23,253 bases of DNA from an uncultured Eubacterium sp. (GCA_910584345.1 CAJTZX010000058.1:1-23253); one strand, 5' to 3'; counted from the first letter of the stretch, positions 1-7,250 are shown. A program made the numbers and translations. Notes: generated by a model not told the origin, from the letters alone.

Positions 1-161
1 CCAGCTTTGAGGAACTCACCCCTACCCTGTTGCGGGAGTTTGTGGAGAAAATCGTAATCCACGAATCGGAAGCCCTTGACGGGAAACGCCGGGGGAAGCT
101 CCGCAGACAGGAAATCGAAATCTATTACTCTTTTGTCGGCAAGGTAGAGTTGCCCGACTAA
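1..161 (+). CDS. Large serine recombinase, C-terminal end only (partial at window edge)
   Basis: The reading frame is open from base 3 and stops with TAA at 159-161, giving 53 residues. The end reads LREFVEKIVIHE, then a basic stretch (GKRRGKLRRQEIEIYY) and SFVGKVEL. This is the typical C-terminal tail (DUF4368-like) of large serine recombinases carried by Tn4451/CTn-type elements of Clostridia, which excise and insert the element through a serine-linked double-strand break. The catalytic domain lies outside the window, so activity cannot be judged. In such elements the recombinase often lies near one end, so the element boundary probably falls in the following few hundred bases. Family assignment is from the tail only. 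Confidence 0.75.
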   Translation, partial: SFEELTPTLLREFVEKIVIHESEALDGKRRGKLRRQEIEIYYSFVGKVELPD

Positions 162-171
162 AGCCCGACCC

Positions 172-210
172 GTCCGGCAGTCAGCCGGACAGGGAACGGC
201 AAAATTTTTT
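172..210 (+). terminator. Hairpin after the recombinase gene, possible terminator
   Basis: GTCCGGC (172-178), loop AGTCA, GCCGGAC (184-190) is a perfect 7-bp stem. It is followed after a gap of about 14 bases by a T-run (205-210). The gap is longer than in a classical intrinsic terminator, so it may instead be part of the transposon end. Confidence 0.45.
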
Positions 211-470
211 ACATTTCTTTTACTTCTTTATCCCATATGAGCAAATACTAAGCGCTTGTAGCATTCTTCCAACGTCACAAGAAGCCAGCGCAGCTCTCTA
301 TCATCCGACTGGCAATCACAGGCGATACATGAAAATGTGAATGTTTTCGTAACCAGCTGAGAGAGTGCGTTCGGGAATCCATAATATGCAGCACATGATC
401 TGAGCGGTTGCATTTGGTGGTAAGTGCATTTGAATGCAAATGAAATGAAAATTGTACTTGAATAAATACA
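211..470. other. Gene-poor stretch between recombinase and acetyltransferase
   Basis: No recognisable gene. A 61-codon frame on the minus strand (413 to 228), starting MQPLRSCAAYYGF and ending ECYKRLVFAHMG, is open but has no clear ribosome binding site. I do not recognise it; it could be a fragment left at a mobile-element junction. A small inverted repeat, CATTTG AATG CAAATG, lies around 427-442 just upstream of the next promoter and could be an operator. The attachment site of the recombinase should lie here, but one side alone does not reveal it. Confidence 0.3.
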
Positions 471-499
471 TTGACTTTTTAAACTATAGTAGCTAAAAT
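471..499 (+). promoter_or_regulatory. Sigma-A-type promoter for the GNAT gene
   Basis: TTGACT (471-476) and TAAAAT (494-499) are separated by exactly 17 bases. This places the start of transcription near 506, about 60 bases before the GNAT start codon. Confidence 0.5.
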
Positions 500-512
500 A
501 AAGAAAATCGGC

Positions 513-540
513 AGTCCTTCACCAGTGGTGAGGGACTTTT
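513..540 (+). terminator. Hairpin plus T-run in the GNAT leader (attenuator-like)
   Basis: AGTCCTTCACC (513-523), loop AGT, GGTGAGGGACT (527-537) form an 11-bp stem with one G-T pair, followed by TTTT. It sits only a few bases after the predicted transcription start and before the ribosome binding site at 554-559. It could be a terminator for readthrough from the mobile element, a 5' stabilising hairpin, or an attenuator. Confidence 0.55.
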
Positions 541-567
541 ACACATTACAAACAGGAGGAAGCTGCA

Positions 568-1041
568 ATGATGATTCGAAAAGCGGAAGAAAAAGACATG
601 GATGGGATTAACCGGCTGTTGACACAAGTATTGCTGATACACCATCAAGGTCGGCCGGATTTGTTTCAAGGGGGTCATAAAAAGAAGTATACGGATGAAC
701 AGTTAAGAAAAATCATTCATGATGAAAATACACCGATTTTGACGGCTGTTGACGAGCAGGGAGAAGTACTTGGGTATGCATTTTGTGTATTTAAGCAGTA
801 TGTAAATGACAATATTTTAACGGATATTAAGACCTTGTATATTGATGATTTGTGTGTAGATGAAAAGATTCGCGGTCAGAAGATTGGAAGACTGTTATAT
901 GAAGAGGTGTTAAGATATGCAAGAGAAACAGGTTGTTATAATGTGACGTTAAATGTTTGGTCATGTAATGAATCGGCGATGCGGTTTTATGAAAAATGCG
1001 GGCTAAAGCCACAGAAGGTAGGAATGGAAGTCATTTTATAA
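568..1041 (+). CDS. GNAT-family N-acetyltransferase
   Basis: The 157-residue protein has the full GNAT fold. Motif A spans about residues 88-111 with the acetyl-CoA pyrophosphate-binding loop RGQKIG (102-107). Motif B follows with LNVW (128-131), then NESAMRFYEKCGL (134-146), the usual C-terminal beta-bulge/helix of the family. Such enzymes move an acetyl group from acetyl-CoA to an amine; the substrate cannot be told from sequence. The start at 568 is supported by AGGAGG at 554-559, 8 bases upstream. It stands alone, with its own promoter and a leader hairpin, next to a mobile-element end, and faces typA. It may be cargo or a target-side neighbour of the element. Confidence 0.85.
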   Translation: MMIRKAEEKDMDGINRLLTQVLLIHHQGRPDLFQGGHKKKYTDEQLRKIIHDENTPILTAVDEQGEVLGYAFCVFKQYVNDNILTDIKTLYIDDLCVDEKIRGQKIGRLLYEEVLRYARETGCYNVTLNVWSCNESAMRFYEKCGLKPQKVGMEVIL

Positions 1042-1056
1042 TCACTTTTTATTTTC

Positions 1057-1122
1057 CCGATAGCACACATCAAAAATCTTTAACGTAGGATTCGCTACGC
1101 CGCGGATTTTTGATGTACACTC
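1057..1122. repeat. Long imperfect palindrome between convergent GNAT and typA genes
   Basis: Arms of 22 bases (1057-1078 and 1101-1122 region) match at 18 positions, including a perfect 12-bp core ACATCAAAAATC (1067-1078) / GATTTTTGATGT (1105-1116). An inner stem CGTAG (1084-1088) / CTACG (1095-1099) lies in the loop. It lies in the gap between two convergent genes. It may act as a bidirectional terminator, although there is no strong T-run, or be a REP/MITE-like element. Confidence 0.6.
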
Positions 1123-1264
1123 TCGGAAAAATATTCTGCGTATTTATACTAAATATTTACGAGACAGCGCACTGGAGGACGATGTTGACTAAATTTGGAA
1201 TGAATTTTCAACCACGCTTCAAGTACATATTGAAAGGCCATAGATACGATTGGCATGGCATTGT

Positions 1265-3100
1265 TTAAGCTTTATTTTTTAATCCGGCTCTTTTGCGCAG
1301 AGTAGGGTCCAGAATCCGTTTTCGTATGCGCAGGCTTTGTGGTGTGACTTCCAGCAGTTCATCCGTGTCGATAAAATCCAACGCCTGCTCCAGGCTTAGA
1401 ATGCGCGGAGGGGTCAAAGTGAGCGCTTCATCGGCGCTGGAAGAACGGGTATTTGTCAGATGTTTTTTCTTACATACGTTTAGTTCAATATCTTCAGGTT
1501 TGGCGCATTGGCCGACGACCATACCGGAATAGACTTTTTCACCTGCCCCGATAAAAAGTTGTCCTCGTTCTTGTGCGCTGAACAAGCCGTATGCAACGGA
1601 AACGCCTGTTTCGAATGCGATGAGGGAACCTTGTTTGCGGTATTGGATATCACCGCGGTAAGCATCGTAATCGTCAAAAATAGTATTAATAATGCCATTG
1701 CCTTTTGTGTCCGTCAAAAAGTCGCCGCGGTAGCCAATAAGACCTCGGGATGGGATGCGGAATTCAATGCGGGTGTAGCCGCCTGCAATAGAGTGCATAT
1801 TTAGCATTTCACCTTTCCGCTGGCAAAGCTTGTCGATGACAGCGCCGGTAAATTCATCTGGGACGTCTACATAGGCGATTTCCATTGGTTCCATTTTTTT
1901 ACCGTTTTCATCTGTTTTATACAGTACTTCGGCTTTGCTGACAGCAAATTCATAGCCTTCACGGCGCATATTTTCGATTAAGACAGATAAATGCAGTTCG
2001 CCGCGGCCGGATACTTTGAATACATCCGTATCATCAGTTTCTTCCACACGAAGACTGATATCGGTATTTAGCTCACGGAACAGACGGTCGCGCAAATGAC
2101 GGGAAGTGATGTATTTACCTTCTTGTCCGGCAAGCGGGCTGTCGTTAACGACAAAGTTCATAGAAATCGTCGGTTCCGAAATTTTCTGGAATGGAATGGC
2201 AACAGGATTTTCCGGTGCACAGATCGTATCGCCAATGTGGATATCTGCAATGCCGGAGATAGCGACGATAGAACCGATTTCTGCCTGCTTGACATCTATT
2301 TTGTTAAGTCCGTCAAATTCATATAGTTTGCTGATCTTCACTTTTTTGTGTTTGTCAGGATCGTGGTGATTCACGACAACGGCTTCTTGATTGATTGTCA
2401 GGCATCCGTTATCTACTTTGCCGATGCCGATGCGCCCAACGTATTCGTTATAGTCAATGGTGCTGATGAGTACCTGAGTATTTGCATCTGGATCACCCTC
2501 GGGAGCAGGGATAGAATCGATAATCGTTTCAAACAGGGGAGTCATATCTTTTGGTTCGTCCTGCAGGTCCAAAACGGCATAACCGTCTCTGGCAGAAGCA
2601 TAGACGAAGGGACAATCCAACTGTTCGTCTGAGGCGTCAAGATCCATAAAAAGCTCTAGTACTTCGTCAATGACTTCATCCGGGCGGGCTTCTGGACGGT
2701 CGATTTTGTTAATGCATACGATAACAGGAAGATCCAGTTCGAGAGCTTTCATTAATACGAACTTCGTCTGAGGCATGGCGCCTTCAAAAGCGTCAACAAC
2801 AAGTACGACACCATTTACCATTTTTAGTACACGTTCTACTTCGCCGCCAAAATCTGCGTGTCCAGGTGTGTCGATAATATTAATTTTAATATCTTTATAG
2901 AAAACAGCAGTATTTTTTGACAGGATAGTAATACCACGTTCGCGTTCAATATCATTAGAATCCATTACGCGTTCCTGTACTTCTTGGTTTGCGCGGAATA
3001 CGCCGCTTTGCTTTAACAGCTCATCCACGAGTGTGGTTTTGCCGTGGTCGACGTGGGCGATGATTGCAATATTACGAATATTATCTCTTGTGATCTTCAT
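1265..3100 (-). CDS. typA: Ribosome-associated GTPase TypA/BipA
   Basis: The 611-residue protein is full length for the family. The N-terminal translational GTPase domain shows G1 AHVDHGKTT (residues 15-23), RERGIT in switch I, DTPGHADFG (G3) and NKIDRPEARPDEV (G4 region). Domain II, the EF-G-like domain and the BipA-specific C-terminal domain follow, the last with SRGLIGYRGDFLTDTKG and TPPRILSLEQALDFI. TypA binds the ribosome like EF-G and helps 50S assembly and stress or low-temperature growth. The ATG at 3100 is preceded by AAGAAGG on the minus strand. It is transcribed alone, divergent from the SSB-like gene, and ends facing the GNAT gene. Confidence 0.97.
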   Translation of the reverse strand: MKITRDNIRNIAIIAHVDHGKTTLVDELLKQSGVFRANQEVQERVMDSNDIERERGITILSKNTAVFYKDIKINIIDTPGHADFGGEVERVLKMVNGVVLVVDAFEGAMPQTKFVLMKALELDLPVIVCINKIDRPEARPDEVIDEVLELFMDLDASDEQLDCPFVYASARDGYAVLDLQDEPKDMTPLFETIIDSIPAPEGDPDANTQVLISTIDYNEYVGRIGIGKVDNGCLTINQEAVVVNHHDPDKHKKVKISKLYEFDGLNKIDVKQAEIGSIVAISGIADIHIGDTICAPENPVAIPFQKISEPTISMNFVVNDSPLAGQEGKYITSRHLRDRLFRELNTDISLRVEETDDTDVFKVSGRGELHLSVLIENMRREGYEFAVSKAEVLYKTDENGKKMEPMEIAYVDVPDEFTGAVIDKLCQRKGEMLNMHSIAGGYTRIEFRIPSRGLIGYRGDFLTDTKGNGIINTIFDDYDAYRGDIQYRKQGSLIAFETGVSVAYGLFSAQERGQLFIGAGEKVYSGMVVGQCAKPEDIELNVCKKKHLTNTRSSSADEALTLTPPRILSLEQALDFIDTDELLEVTPQSLRIRKRILDPTLRKRAGLKNKA

Positions 3101-3215
3101 ATAAAAAACCTTCTTTCTGACTCGGAAAATTGTTGGAGTTTATTTGCATTTTATAGATGACGTTTTGGCTTTTTTCGATTATAATATATCTGTCATCCGC
3201 AAATCCGTCTCGCCC

Positions 3216-3243
3216 ATTTTATCATATTTCAGGAACAGTGCAA
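3216..3243 (-). promoter_or_regulatory. Possible typA promoter
   Basis: On the minus strand TTGCAC (3243-3238) and TAAAAT (3221-3216) are 16 bases apart, about 115 bases before the typA start codon. The fit to sigma-A is moderate. The leader between it and typA is AT-rich. Confidence 0.4.
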
Positions 3244-3559
3244 GAAATTTTTTGCCAGGTGTGTTTAATTTAGGCGATATGACAAAAAATTCTTTGTGTG
3301 AAAAGCGAAATATAGAGAAGTTTTTCTAATTTTTTGGAACCGATAAGTTGTCGACATGAAATGAGATGTTTTTTAGAGGCGGCATGATAAATTCTGTCTT
3401 GTCAAAAAGAAGACCGCGCAAAAGTTATGTTCAGTTCTAAATGCGACGGCAGAAGAATACAATAGTAGTAGCTTAAATCAGTCCGGCATGCAGGATTGAT
3501 ATAGTACCGCTTGGCAGAAAAACAACTGTCACGTTTGAAAAGAGGAAGGAGAAAAATTC
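3244..3559. other. Divergent intergenic region between typA and the SSB-like gene
   Basis: About 460 bases separate the divergent start codons of typA (3100) and the SSB-like gene (3560). I see no coding sequence and no strong riboswitch-like structure. A TACAAT hexamer near 3457 could be a -10 for the plus-strand gene, but no good -35 precedes it. Confidence 0.3.
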
Positions 3560-4198
3560 ATGGCAGATAAAATATTTGAAAACAATCAGGTAACGATAGC
3601 GGGCAAAATTGTATCCGATTTTGTCTTCAGCCACGAAGTATACGGAGAAGGCTTCTATATGATTGATGTGTCTGTAAACAGGCTAAGCAATTTTGTGGAT
3701 TATATTCCGGTTATGGTATCAGAACGGCTGATCGACACAACGCAAAACTACATAGGACAGTATATTTATGTGACCGGCCAGTTCCGTTCTTATAACCGGC
3801 ATGAAGAAAAAAAGAACCGCTTGGTATTGTCTGTGTTTGCAAGAGAACTGGAGTTTATGGAGCAGGAAGAGGAGGATGTGAAAAGCAACCAGATCTTTTT
3901 GGACGGTTATATTTGTAAGGAACCGATTTACCGGAAAACTCCGTTGGGACGCGAAATTGCAGACCTTTTGATCGCAGTGAACCGTTCGTATGGAAAATCT
4001 GATTATATACCATGTATCTGCTGGGGAAGAAATGCCCGGTTTGCTTCAGGATTTACCGTAGGCGCTCATGTACAGATCTGGGGTAGGATACAAAGCCGTG
4101 AATACGTGAAAAAACTCAATGAGCTGGAGACAGAAAAAAGGGTCGCTTATGAAGTGTCTGTCAGCAAGATTGAATACCTGGATGATAAGAACTATTGA
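3560..4198 (+). CDS. Single-stranded-DNA-binding-like protein with two OB folds
   Basis: The 212-residue protein appears to be two SSB-type OB folds in tandem. The first (about residues 5-100) reads NNQVTIAGKIVSDF ... YIGQYIYVTGQFRSYNR ... LSVFARELEF. The second (about 107-205) reads NQIFLDGYICKEPIYRKTPLGREIADLLIAVNR ... YIPCICWGRNA ... GAHVQIWGRIQSREY. The RKTPLGREIADLLIAVNR block is the classic SSB signature. It lacks the acidic, Phe-ending C-terminal tip that recruits partners in housekeeping SSB (it ends LDDKNY), so it is probably an accessory ssDNA- or RNA-binding protein, not the replicative SSB. AAGGAG lies 9 bases before the ATG. It is followed at 148 bases by the CobO-type gene. Confidence 0.8.
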   Translation: MADKIFENNQVTIAGKIVSDFVFSHEVYGEGFYMIDVSVNRLSNFVDYIPVMVSERLIDTTQNYIGQYIYVTGQFRSYNRHEEKKNRLVLSVFARELEFMEQEEEDVKSNQIFLDGYICKEPIYRKTPLGREIADLLIAVNRSYGKSDYIPCICWGRNARFASGFTVGAHVQIWGRIQSREYVKKLNELETEKRVAYEVSVSKIEYLDDKNY

Positions 4199-4345
4199 GA
4201 AATCAATGTATTTAGCAGATTTGACGAAAATGAAGGCAATGACTATAAAAAGTAACAAAAAATTTGCATTTTATAAGGAAGTGTGGTATCTTAAAGAAAT
4301 CTGAAGCAGATGTAGGGGCATAAGAACATTCCAAAGGAGGATATT

Positions 4346-4831
4346 ATGGATTCAGGCATTCAGATTTATTATGGAGACGGCCGCGGAAAATCAACCGCCG
4401 CACTTGGATATGCACTGCAATCAGCCATTGCAGGCAGAAATGTGTTTGTGATTCACTTTTTAAAAGGAAAGATGGCGACAGAATCGGCATTTATGCAACG
4501 TCTGGAGCCGGAGATTAAAGTATTTCATTTTGAAAAATCAGAAGAACGGTATGAAAAACTGTCTGAACAGGAAAAAACGGAAGAGAACCGGAATATACGA
4601 AATGGTGTGAATTTTGCCAGAAAGGTTCTTTTAAATGATGAATGCAATCTATTGGTGTTGGATGAACTGCTAGGCGTGATTGATAACGGCGTAGTTACGA
4701 AAGAGGATGTGCAGACCTTGTTAGGAGCAAAAGCAGAAGAGACGCAGATTATTATCACAGGGCGTACGCTCCCGGACTATATGCGGGAGTTGGCCGATGA
4801 AATTTATCAGATACAGACAGAAAAAAATTAA
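4346..4831 (+). CDS. cobO: Corrinoid (cob(I)yrinic acid a,c-diamide) adenosyltransferase, CobO/CobA type
   Basis: The 161-residue P-loop protein begins almost directly with the Walker A loop, GDGRGKSTAALG (residues 10-21). LLVLDELLGVIDNG (about 105-118) is the family's Walker B-like motif and IIITGRTLPDYM is the conserved late block. This family transfers the adenosyl group of ATP to the cobalt of reduced corrinoids, giving adenosylcobalamin precursors. It is shorter than E. coli BtuR because it lacks the N-terminal extension, which is common in Clostridia. AAAGGAGG lies 5 bases before the ATG. No other cobalamin genes are in the window, so it may serve salvage. Function by family similarity; a related P-loop role cannot be excluded. 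Confidence 0.82.
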   Translation: MDSGIQIYYGDGRGKSTAALGYALQSAIAGRNVFVIHFLKGKMATESAFMQRLEPEIKVFHFEKSEERYEKLSEQEKTEENRNIRNGVNFARKVLLNDECNLLVLDELLGVIDNGVVTKEDVQTLLGAKAEETQIIITGRTLPDYMRELADEIYQIQTEKN

Positions 4832-4883
4832 AATTGAAAAATGCCAGCACATTGGGATATGATAAATGAATAGGTAATCATAT

Positions 4884-4930
4884 GGGGTTGTAGGAAAAAC
4901 AGGTAACGATTATTTTCCGGCAGCCCCTTT
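4884..4930 (+). terminator. Terminator downstream of cobO
   Basis: Arms 4884-4898 (GGGGTTGTAGGAAAA) and 4913-4927 (TTTTCCGGCAGCCCC) pair at 12 of 15 positions plus G-T pairs, with TTT following. It lies 53 bases after the cobO stop. Confidence 0.6.
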
Positions 4931-4947
4931 CCATATTTAGAGTGTTG

Positions 4948-5012
4948 GTTACTATTTACGGGTCAGGAACGCGCACCAGCTGCGCGTTCCGTAAGAACAT
5001 GATTCAGGAGTG
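4948..5012. repeat. Dispersed palindromic element, copy 1 (short form)
   Basis: The sequence has GTTACTATTTACGG, then GGTCA, then a perfect 10-bp stem GGAACGCGCA (4967-4976) / TGCGCGTTCC (4981-4990), then GTAA and GAACATGATTCAGGAGTG. It matches copy 2 at 12930 nearly base for base over about 65 bases. The stem is extended by TTAC/GTAA across a 6-base bulge; copy 2 has TCAC/GTGA there, a compensatory change. This copy lacks the outer right arm present in copy 2. Confidence 0.85.
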
Positions 5013-5045
5013 TTGTGTAAAAGCTTTTATGAACCAGGCTTTGGG

Positions 5046-5074
5046 TTGACATACCGATCAAATAGTGTTATAGT
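5046..5074 (+). promoter_or_regulatory. Promoter of the dapA-dapB unit
   Basis: A consensus -35 TTGACA (5046-5051) and TATAGT (5069-5074) are spaced by 17 bases, directly upstream of the lysine riboswitch. Transcription should start near 5081. Confidence 0.8.
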
Positions 5075-5107
5075 CAATTCCATCAGAGAAATTAAAACAT
5101 CACAATT

Positions 5108-5290
5108 GGATAGGTAGATAGAGGTTGCGTGATTTATTAGTAATATATTTGATGCGGCAGGCGCAAAGGAGAGTATAAGAAAGGAAATTACGCCGAAAGG
5201 ATCAGAATTCTGCGTTTTGATTCTTGGGCATGGAATCAACAGTTTCATGACTGTCATCTGAATATACGTAAGGAACTGTAAGTAAGTTTG
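5108..5290 (+). ncRNA. Lysine riboswitch (L-box)
   Basis: The conserved core elements appear in order: AGATAGAGGTTGCG (P1/P2 5' side, 5117-5130), TTAGTAA, GGAGAG, AAGGAAATTACGCCGAAAGG (5181-5200), CTTGGGC (5223-5229), and ACTGTCATC (5250-5258) before GGAACTGTA. Helices are visible. P2 pairs GCGTGATTT with AAATTACGC. P3 pairs AAGGATCAGAA with TTTTGATTCTT. P4 has CATG arms (5229-5232, 5246-5249). P1 closes with ATAG and CTGT. It binds lysine and, with the terminator at 5383-5409, should reduce dapA-dapB transcription when lysine is plentiful. A second hairpin, GTAAGTAA (5277-5284) / TTGCTTAC (5300-5307), overlaps the P1 3' side and may be the alternative fold. Confidence 0.88.
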
Positions 5291-5382
5291 ACACATTAGT
5301 TGCTTACAATTTCTGAGGATGGGGCGCTATCAGATCAGGTTGATTTATATAATGTAAGATTTATAGGAATCAATTGGAATTT

Positions 5383-5409
5383 AAAGCCGGCTCATCTGAG
5401 CCGGCTTTT
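5383..5409 (+). terminator. Riboswitch expression-platform terminator
   Basis: AAAGCCGGCTC (5383-5393), loop ATCT, GAGCCGGCTTT (5398-5408) is a perfect 11-bp stem ending in a T-run. It sits between the L-box and dapA, so it is the likely off-switch. Confidence 0.9.
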
Positions 5410-5467
5410 ATGAATGATGCTATTGCAGTATTTCATTTTTGACAGAAAATAAGCAGGAGGAATGAAT

Positions 5468-6355
5468 ATGGCTATATTTAAAGGAGCAGGTGTAGCGATC
5501 GTAACACCTATGAAAGACAATCTGGATGTAAATTATGAAAAACTGGAACAATTGATCGAAGACCAGATCAAAGGAGGCACAGATGCAATTATTATTACCG
5601 GAACGACCGGTGAATCTTCAACAATGACAGAAGAAGAGCATCTGGATGTCATACGTGCCTGTGTAGATTTTACAAAACACAGAGTGCCTGTGATTGCCGG
5701 TACAGGTTCCAATTGTACGAAAACGGCGGTCTATTTATCGCAGGAAGCAGAAAAAGCCGGGGCTGACGGGCTTTTAGTAGTAACTCCGTATTACAATAAA
5801 GCGACACAGCCAGGTCTGATTGCGCATTATACACAGATTGCAAATGCTGTAAAGACACCGATCATTATGTACAATGTTCCAGCCAGAACCGGATGTAACC
5901 TGTTGCCGGAGACTGTGGCATATCTGTATCAAAATGTGGAAAATATCGTAGGGCTTAAGGAAGCGACCGGTGATATTACACAGGCGTCTAAAACGATGGA
6001 TCTGACAGACGGCAAGCTGGATATGTACTCCGGTGAAGATGCTGTGATACTTCCGCTTTTGGCAATTGGAGCGCTTGGTGTAATTTCGGTATGGTCTAAT
6101 GTAGCTCCTAAGGATGTACATGATCTGTGTCAGAGCTTTTTTGACGGCGATCTTGAAACTTCCCGTAAATTGCAGAGAAAGGGACTTTCCCTGATTAGCG
6201 CTCTATTTTCAGAAGTAAGTCCGATTCCGGTGAAAAAGGCAATGAATCTAATGGGAATGGAAGTTGGGCCGTTACGCGCGCCGTTGTGTGAAATGAGTGA
6301 AGAAGGTGCAAAGAAACTGGCACAAGTAATGAAAGATTACGGTATTTTATCATAA
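5468..6355 (+). CDS. dapA: 4-hydroxy-tetrahydrodipicolinate synthase
   Basis: The 295-residue enzyme condenses pyruvate with aspartate semialdehyde, the first committed step toward diaminopimelate and lysine, in the cytosol. Family marks are GTTGESSTMTEEEH, NVPARTGCNL with the catalytic Tyr just before it (MYNVPARTG), and GLKEATGD, whose Lys forms the Schiff base with pyruvate. I place the start at the second ATG (5468), 7 bases after AGGAGG (5455-5460). The ATG at 5462 is only one base from that site and would add Met-Asn. The upstream lysine riboswitch and the dapB gene 101 bases downstream confirm the pathway. Confidence 0.97.
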   Translation: MAIFKGAGVAIVTPMKDNLDVNYEKLEQLIEDQIKGGTDAIIITGTTGESSTMTEEEHLDVIRACVDFTKHRVPVIAGTGSNCTKTAVYLSQEAEKAGADGLLVVTPYYNKATQPGLIAHYTQIANAVKTPIIMYNVPARTGCNLLPETVAYLYQNVENIVGLKEATGDITQASKTMDLTDGKLDMYSGEDAVILPLLAIGALGVISVWSNVAPKDVHDLCQSFFDGDLETSRKLQRKGLSLISALFSEVSPIPVKKAMNLMGMEVGPLRAPLCEMSEEGAKKLAQVMKDYGILS

Positions 6356-6374
6356 AGCAAGTACAAAAGCAAAA

Positions 6375-6429
6375 TCAGAATAAAGCAGTTCCAATCGGGA
6401 ATACTACAGCTAAATGATATTTATTCTGA
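6375..6429. repeat. Inverted repeat in the dapA-dapB spacer
   Basis: TCAGAATAAA (6375-6384) is matched exactly by its reverse complement TTTATTCTGA (6420-6429). A small inner hairpin, TTCC/GGAA, lies near 6390-6403. The whole could fold into a hairpin just upstream of the dapB ribosome binding site, affecting mRNA processing or translation. No T-run follows, so it is not an obvious terminator. Confidence 0.45.
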
Positions 6430-6456
6430 ATGGTACATAAGATGGAGGAAAGAACG

Positions 6457-7218
6457 ATGGTAAAAGTAATCCTACATGGATGCAATGGTAAAATGGGGCA
6501 GGTGATTAACGGTATCTGCGCTGAAGATAGCAGTATTGAGATTGTGGCAGGTGTTGATGTATATGATGGGATAGACAATCCGTATCCTGTTTTTAAACAT
6601 ATTACGGACTGTCAGACACCAGCAGATGTCATTGTTGATTTTTCTAATGCAAAAGCGGTAGATGCACTGTTAGATTACAGTATGCAAAAAAGAATTCCGG
6701 TTGTGCTGTGTACAACCGGATTGTCTGAGATACAACTTGCAAAAGTACAAAAGACGTCTGAACAGATCGCCATATTAAAATCTGCAAATATGTCGCTTGG
6801 AATTAATACGCTGCTTGATCTTTTGAAAAAGGCAGTTCATGTGCTTGCGCCTGCTGGGTTTGATATGGAAATTGTAGAAAAGCATCACAATCAGAAATTA
6901 GACGCACCAAGCGGAACAGCGCTTGCGTTGGCGGATAGTATGAACGATGCGTTGGAACAGTCCTATGAATACAAATATGACCGCAGTAAACAGCGGCAGA
7001 AACGTGCGAAAAACGAGATCGGCATTGCATCTGTCCGGGGCGGTAATATTGTCGGAGAACATGAGGTTATTTTTGCCGGTACAGACGAAGTGATTACGTT
7101 CAAGCATACGGCACATTCAAAGGCAGTTTTTGCCAAAGGCGCGGTGGAGGCAGCGAAGTTTTTAGCAGGGAAAGAAGCCGGGATGTATGATATGGCGGAT
7201 GTGATTGCTGCAAAATAA
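6457..7218 (+). CDS. dapB: 4-hydroxy-tetrahydrodipicolinate reductase
   Basis: The 253-residue NAD(P)H-dependent enzyme reduces the DapA product in diaminopimelate/lysine synthesis. The N-terminal Rossmann loop is GCNGKMGQVI, VDFSNAKAV follows, and the catalytic block EKHHNQKLDAPSGTALALAD has the His-His and Lys of the active site. HTAHSKAVFAKGAVEAAKFL is the typical C-terminal helix region. The start is taken at 6457 because GGAGG (6444-6448) lies 8 bases before it; the upstream in-frame ATG at 6430 has no such site. It shares the lysine-riboswitch transcript with dapA and is closed by a strong terminator. Confidence 0.96.
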   Translation: MVKVILHGCNGKMGQVINGICAEDSSIEIVAGVDVYDGIDNPYPVFKHITDCQTPADVIVDFSNAKAVDALLDYSMQKRIPVVLCTTGLSEIQLAKVQKTSEQIAILKSANMSLGINTLLDLLKKAVHVLAPAGFDMEIVEKHHNQKLDAPSGTALALADSMNDALEQSYEYKYDRSKQRQKRAKNEIGIASVRGGNIVGEHEVIFAGTDEVITFKHTAHSKAVFAKGAVEAAKFLAGKEAGMYDMADVIAAK

Positions 7219-7250
7219 AGAGTATTTATTTGTTTTATATGGATGAGTGT

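Noticed and set aside
1147..1175. Possible third, degenerate copy of the palindromic element (TATTTACGAGACAGCGCACTGG)
   Set aside because: It resembles the left part of the repeats at 4948 and 12930 but lacks the GGAACGCGCA/TGCGCGTTCC stem; too weak to claim.
5027..5296. Open frame of 89 codons on the minus strand
   Set aside because: It lies exactly antisense to the promoter and lysine riboswitch, which explain the conservation; no ribosome binding site or family signs.
5462..5467. Upstream ATG for dapA
   Set aside because: It is one base from the AGGAGG site; the ATG at 5468 has proper 7-base spacing and the usual MAIFKG start.
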